A DNA stretch of 33,569 nt from NCBI GenBank assembly GCA_003697125.1, contig RFGB01000257.1:1-33569 (forward strand), read 5' to 3'. How positions within the stretch are numbered: the first letter of the stretch is position 1; every line of letters begins with the position of its first letter. The position numbers were made by a program, and so were the translations under genes. The notes under the pieces are model-generated. The model saw nothing but the letters and a program-made list of their open reading frames with translations, did no database searches and was not told where the DNA came from. This document shows positions 30,881 through 33,569 of the stretch, in pieces. The DNA comes from Alphaproteobacteria bacterium (lineage in GTDB: Bacteria > Pseudomonadota > Alphaproteobacteria > Rhodobacterales > Rhodobacteraceae).

Positions 30881-30923
30881 GCCCCCGCGCCGGCCGGGGC
30901 GGGGGCTGTGGCGTGGCCGGCGC
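30881..30923 (+). promoter_or_regulatory. Two mutually exclusive GC-rich hairpins between HAD-UbiA and xrtD
   Basis: GCCCCCGC (30881-30888) pairs with GCGGGGGC (30899-30906). GCGCCGGCC (30887-30895) pairs with GGCCGGCGC (30915-30923). The stems share bases, so only one can form at a time. They sit in the 129-bp gap before xrtD. No T-tract follows. An attenuator-like role is possible, but in DNA of this GC content chance is a serious alternative. Confidence 0.3.
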
Positions 30924-30962
30924 GGGTTCGGCGGCGGTCTGCCGGATGGGGAGTCTGGCGGC

Positions 30963-32546
30963 ATGACGACCGGTGTGATGGCGCGGGCGGCTGGCGGGGT
31001 TCCGGGGCTGTCCGTGGCGGGGATCTTCTGGCTTGTGGTGGCCCTTGCCGGGGCGGCGGCGGTGTTCTGGGAGGGGCTCGTCTCCCTCGGCATCGCATGG
31101 TCCACCCCCGAATACAGCCACGGGCCGCTGATCCCGCTCGTCTCCTTCTGGCTCTACCTGCGCGAGATGCGCTTCGTGCCGCCCGCCGCCCGGCCGGTGA
31201 CCGACCGCTGGCCGGGGGTGGCGCTGGCGCTTCTGGCGCTGGCCATCGGTCTGGCCGGGCATGTCGTGCAGATTCCCGACATCGTCACCTATGGCTTCAT
31301 CCTGTGGGTGGGGGGGCTGATCCTGACCGCCTATGGCCTGCGGCGCGGGATCATCTTCTGGCCGTCGGTGGTGCATCTGGTGTTCATGCTGCCGCTGCCC
31401 AACTTCCTCTACTGGCCGCTGTCGATCCAGCTGCAGCTGATCTCCTCGGAAATCGGCGTCTGGGTGATCCGGGCGCTGGGAATCCCCGTCCTGCTCGACG
31501 GCAATGTCATCGATCTCGGCCTCTACAAGCTGCAGGTGGCCGAGGCCTGCTCGGGCCTGCGCTACCTCTTCCCGATCCTCTCCTTCTCCTGGATCACCGC
31601 GCTGCTCTATCGCGGGCCGTTCTGGCACCGGGCGCTGCTGTTCCTGTCGGCCGCGCCGATCACGGTGCTGATGAACAGCTTCCGCATCGGCATGATCGGG
31701 GTTCTGGTCGATTCCTACGGGATCGCCCAGGCGGAAGGCTTCCTGCATGCCTTCGAGGGCTGGATCATCTTCCTGGCCTGTGTCGCCATCCTCCTGCTGA
31801 TGGCGGCGGTCCTGCAGCGGCTCGGCCCCCGGCCCAGGCCGCTCTCCCAGGCGCTCGATCTCGACTTCTCGGGACTGCACCTGCAGCTTGCCCGGCTGCG
31901 CGGGGTCGTCCCCTCGCCCGCGCTCATCACCGTCGCGCTGGCCGGCGCCGGCCTGGGGCTGGCGATGCATCTCGCCCCCCCGCGCGAGGCGATGGCGGTG
32001 GCGCGCGAACCGCTGGTGCTGTTCCCCCGCCTGGTGGGGGAATGGAGCGGGCAGACGATCCGGCTCGATCCCGAGGTGGAGCGGGTGCTGGCCGCGGACG
32101 ACTATCTGTCGGCGCGCTATCTGGGCGGGGACGGGGCGGTCGACCTGTTCATCGCCTGGTATCGCGCCCAGGCGGGGGGGGCGGGCATCCATTCGCCCGA
32201 GGTCTGCCTGCCCACCGGTGGGTGGGAGGTGTCGGCCTGGCGGCAGGAGACGGTCTCCCTGCCCGGCGGGCACGCGGTTCCGGTCAATCGCGCGGTGATC
32301 GCGCGCGGTCTGGAACGGCAGCTGGTCTGGTACTGGTTCGAGGGGCGGGGCCGGCGCGAGACGTCCGACTACATGGCCAAGATCGCGGTGGTCTGGGATT
32401 CGGCCACCACCGGGCGGTCGGACGGCGCGCTCGTCCGCCTCGTCACCCCCATCGCCCCGGGCGAGGACGAGGCCGCGGCCGCGGCGCGGCTGCGCCGCTT
32501 CCTGGCCGGGATCCTGCCCGATCTGCCCCGCTTCGTGCCCGAATGA
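30963..32546 (+). CDS. xrtD: Exosortase D (VPLPA-CTERM type) fused to EpsI domain
   Basis: This 527-residue protein has an N-terminal exosortase domain of about eight membrane helices. It carries the catalytic triad Cys196 (EACSGLRYL), Arg241 (MNSFRIGMIG) and His262 (HAFEGW). A soluble EpsI-type domain follows at about residues 330-527 (with GIHSPEVCLPTGGWEV). This fusion is the form described for the VPLPA-CTERM-specific exosortase of Rhodobacterales. It cleaves a C-terminal sorting signal from exported proteins and attaches them at the cell surface, and it is usually encoded in an EPS locus. ATG 30963 has GGGGAG eight bases upstream. No VPLPA-CTERM substrate is encoded in the window. The adjacent ATPase at 32705 is the usual neighbour of exosortases. 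Confidence 0.9.
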   Translation: MTTGVMARAAGGVPGLSVAGIFWLVVALAGAAAVFWEGLVSLGIAWSTPEYSHGPLIPLVSFWLYLREMRFVPPAARPVTDRWPGVALALLALAIGLAGHVVQIPDIVTYGFILWVGGLILTAYGLRRGIIFWPSVVHLVFMLPLPNFLYWPLSIQLQLISSEIGVWVIRALGIPVLLDGNVIDLGLYKLQVAEACSGLRYLFPILSFSWITALLYRGPFWHRALLFLSAAPITVLMNSFRIGMIGVLVDSYGIAQAEGFLHAFEGWIIFLACVAILLLMAAVLQRLGPRPRPLSQALDLDFSGLHLQLARLRGVVPSPALITVALAGAGLGLAMHLAPPREAMAVAREPLVLFPRLVGEWSGQTIRLDPEVERVLAADDYLSARYLGGDGAVDLFIAWYRAQAGGAGIHSPEVCLPTGGWEVSAWRQETVSLPGGHAVPVNRAVIARGLERQLVWYWFEGRGRRETSDYMAKIAVVWDSATTGRSDGALVRLVTPIAPGEDEAAAAARLRRFLAGILPDLPRFVPE

Positions 32547-32704
32547 TCCGCCCCGTGATCCCGGTCACGGCAATCTGCGGAAAAATCATCATTAACGGCC
32601 CGCCGGGCCATGCCTGCCGGGTCGCAAGAAGGGGGGGCATCGATTATATTGCGCTGCGGGGTCCGCGTGAGAGCCCGCGCGGCGGGCGAGATTGATCGGG
32701 TATC

Positions 32705-33569
32705 ATGTACGAGAGCTTTTACGGCCTGAAGACCAAGCCGTTCCAGACGGTTCCGGATCCGGCCTTCCTGTATCTGTCCAAGGGCCACGACCTGGCGCTG
32801 ACCATGCTGCGCTATGGCCTGATGACCGCGGCGCCGATCACCGTGATCACCGGCGAGGTGGGGGCGGGCAAGACCACGCTGCTGCGCCACATCATCGCCG
32901 AGATGCCGCCCGAGCTGACGGTGGGGCTGATCTCGAACATGCAGGCCGGACGCGGCCAGCTTCTGGAATGGGTGATGATGGCGCTGGAACAGCCCTATGC
33001 CGGCAAGGGGCATGTGGAACTGTTCCAGGATTTCCAGCGCTTCGTCATCGACCGCTATGCCGAGGGGCGGCGGGTGGTGCTGATCTTCGACGAGGCGCAG
33101 AATCTCGACATCCCCACGCTGGAGGAGCTGCGGCTGCTGTCCAACATCAATGTCGATGGCGAACAGCTGCTGCAGCTGATCCTTGTCGGCCAGCCCGAGC
33201 TGCGCGACCTGCTGCATGATCCGCGCCTGACCCAGTTCGCGCAGCGCATCGTGGCCGATTTTCACCTTGCCCCGCTGGAGCCCGACGAGGTCGCCCCCTA
33301 CATCGCCCAGCGGCTGAAGACCGCCGGCGCGCGCTGGACGATCTTTCCCGAGGAGACCTGCGCGCTGATCCACCACGCCACCGGCGGGGTGCCGCGGCTG
33401 ATCAACGCGCTGTGCGACCTGTGCCTCGTCTCCGGCTTCTCGGCCGAGGAGAAGGTGATCTCGCCGCAGCTGCTGCGCGACTTCCTCGCCTCGGCCGGAC
33501 GCCACGGCATCTATCGCCAGTTCCGCCCGCTGCCCGATCCCGCCCCCGATCCCGCCGCGGCGCAAGACC
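32705..33569 (+). CDS. ExeA-like AAA ATPase of the exosortase/EPS locus, C-terminus cut by window edge
   Basis: From ATG 32705 the frame stays open to the end of the window, about 288 residues. It begins MYESFYGLKTKPFQTVPDPA, typical of the ExeA/GspA-type ATPases that accompany PEP-CTERM/exosortase loci. Walker A is GEVGAGKT (residues 50-57) and Walker B is VVLIFDEAQN (124-133). The region QRIVADFHLAPL and TGGVPRLINALCDLCL holds the expected sensor segments. The C-terminus turns proline-rich (PLPDPAPDPAAAQ) just at the edge. It probably couples nucleotide hydrolysis to polysaccharide or protein export. It lies 158 bp downstream of xrtD. That gap contains a short GGCCCGCCGGGCC palindrome (32597-32609) and a TATATT (32645-32650) that could be a -10 element. 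Confidence 0.92.
   Translation, partial: MYESFYGLKTKPFQTVPDPAFLYLSKGHDLALTMLRYGLMTAAPITVITGEVGAGKTTLLRHIIAEMPPELTVGLISNMQAGRGQLLEWVMMALEQPYAGKGHVELFQDFQRFVIDRYAEGRRVVLIFDEAQNLDIPTLEELRLLSNINVDGEQLLQLILVGQPELRDLLHDPRLTQFAQRIVADFHLAPLEPDEVAPYIAQRLKTAGARWTIFPEETCALIHHATGGVPRLINALCDLCLVSGFSAEEKVISPQLLRDFLASAGRHGIYRQFRPLPDPAPDPAAAQD

Noticed and set aside
29328-32273. Minus-strand frame of 981 codons opposite the HAD-UbiA and xrtD genes
   Set aside because: It is low-complexity His/Gln/Arg-rich and antisense to two well-recognised proteins. The length reflects scarcity of stop codons in this frame.
32597-32650. GGCCCGCCGGGCC palindrome as xrtD terminator and TATATT as promoter for the ATPase gene
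   Set aside because: The stem is only about five pairs with no T-tract, and the -35 position (TCGCAA) is a poor match. Too weak to list as separate features.
1-33569. Possibility that the window is a complete circular plasmid with joined ends
   Set aside because: The left edge cuts a flippase gene read on the minus strand and the right edge cuts an ATPase gene on the plus strand. The two ends do not continue one reading frame.
1-33569. tRNA, rRNA, CRISPR arrays, insertion sequences and transposase genes
   Set aside because: I saw no regularly spaced repeats other than the iterons, no transposase motifs with terminal repeats, and no recognisable RNA gene.

Overview
The window is very GC-rich, coding-dense DNA that looks like an extrachromosomal replicon (plasmid or chromid) of an alphaproteobacterium, most likely Rhodobacterales. 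Three things point there: an RPA-type replication initiator (repA) followed by parA-parB, a VPLPA-CTERM-type exosortase fused to EpsI (xrtD), and the overall gene style. Almost everything else belongs to surface polysaccharide synthesis. This resembles the RepA-type 'biofilm plasmids' described in the roseobacter group; the comparison is inference and no sequence search was run.

Layout. Left arm (1-9010): a flippase cut by the window edge and a sulfotransferase (- strand), a GMC oxidoreductase (+), a - strand block of manC, a tiny Tat-signal protein and an SDR, then a GDP-mannose 6-dehydrogenase-type enzyme and a GT4 glycosyltransferase (+). Replicon core (8989-14028): an orphan ParA-like ATPase (-), a control region with 22-bp iterons, repA-parA-parB (+), and an 18-bp perfect palindrome just after parB that is a candidate parS. 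Middle (14152-20649): a methyltransferase, two GT2 glycosyltransferases, rfbF, a nucleotide-sugar SDR, a small membrane protein and ugd. Right operon (29208 down to 20630, - strand): ten tightly packed genes for a CgeB-like glycosyltransferase, a 44-residue Tat-like peptide, a GMC oxidoreductase, an acyltransferase-3 protein, an RmlC-family epimerase, a SAF-domain oxidoreductase, a hexapeptide acetyltransferase, an acyl carrier protein, an SDR and an AMP-forming ligase. Right edge (+): a HAD-UbiA fusion, xrtD, and an ExeA-like ATPase cut by the window end.

How the genes fit together. manC and the AlgD-like enzyme would supply GDP-mannose and GDP-mannuronate, ugd UDP-glucuronate, and rfbF CDP-glucose. 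Several glycosyltransferases would assemble the repeat unit, the flippase would export it, and the sulfotransferase, acyltransferases and methyltransferase could decorate it. The ten-gene operon looks like a route to an unusual acyl or sugar substituent built partly on an acyl carrier protein. The HAD-UbiA fusion may make a polyprenyl-phosphate pentose donor.

The points most worth a second look are the ACP/ligase operon, two tiny Tat-signal proteins each coupled to an oxidoreductase start, the orphan ParA lacking the signature lysine, the HAD-UbiA fusion, the iterons and parS-like palindrome, and a 42-bp palindrome that carries overlapping divergent promoters. No tRNA, rRNA, CRISPR array or insertion sequence was recognised.
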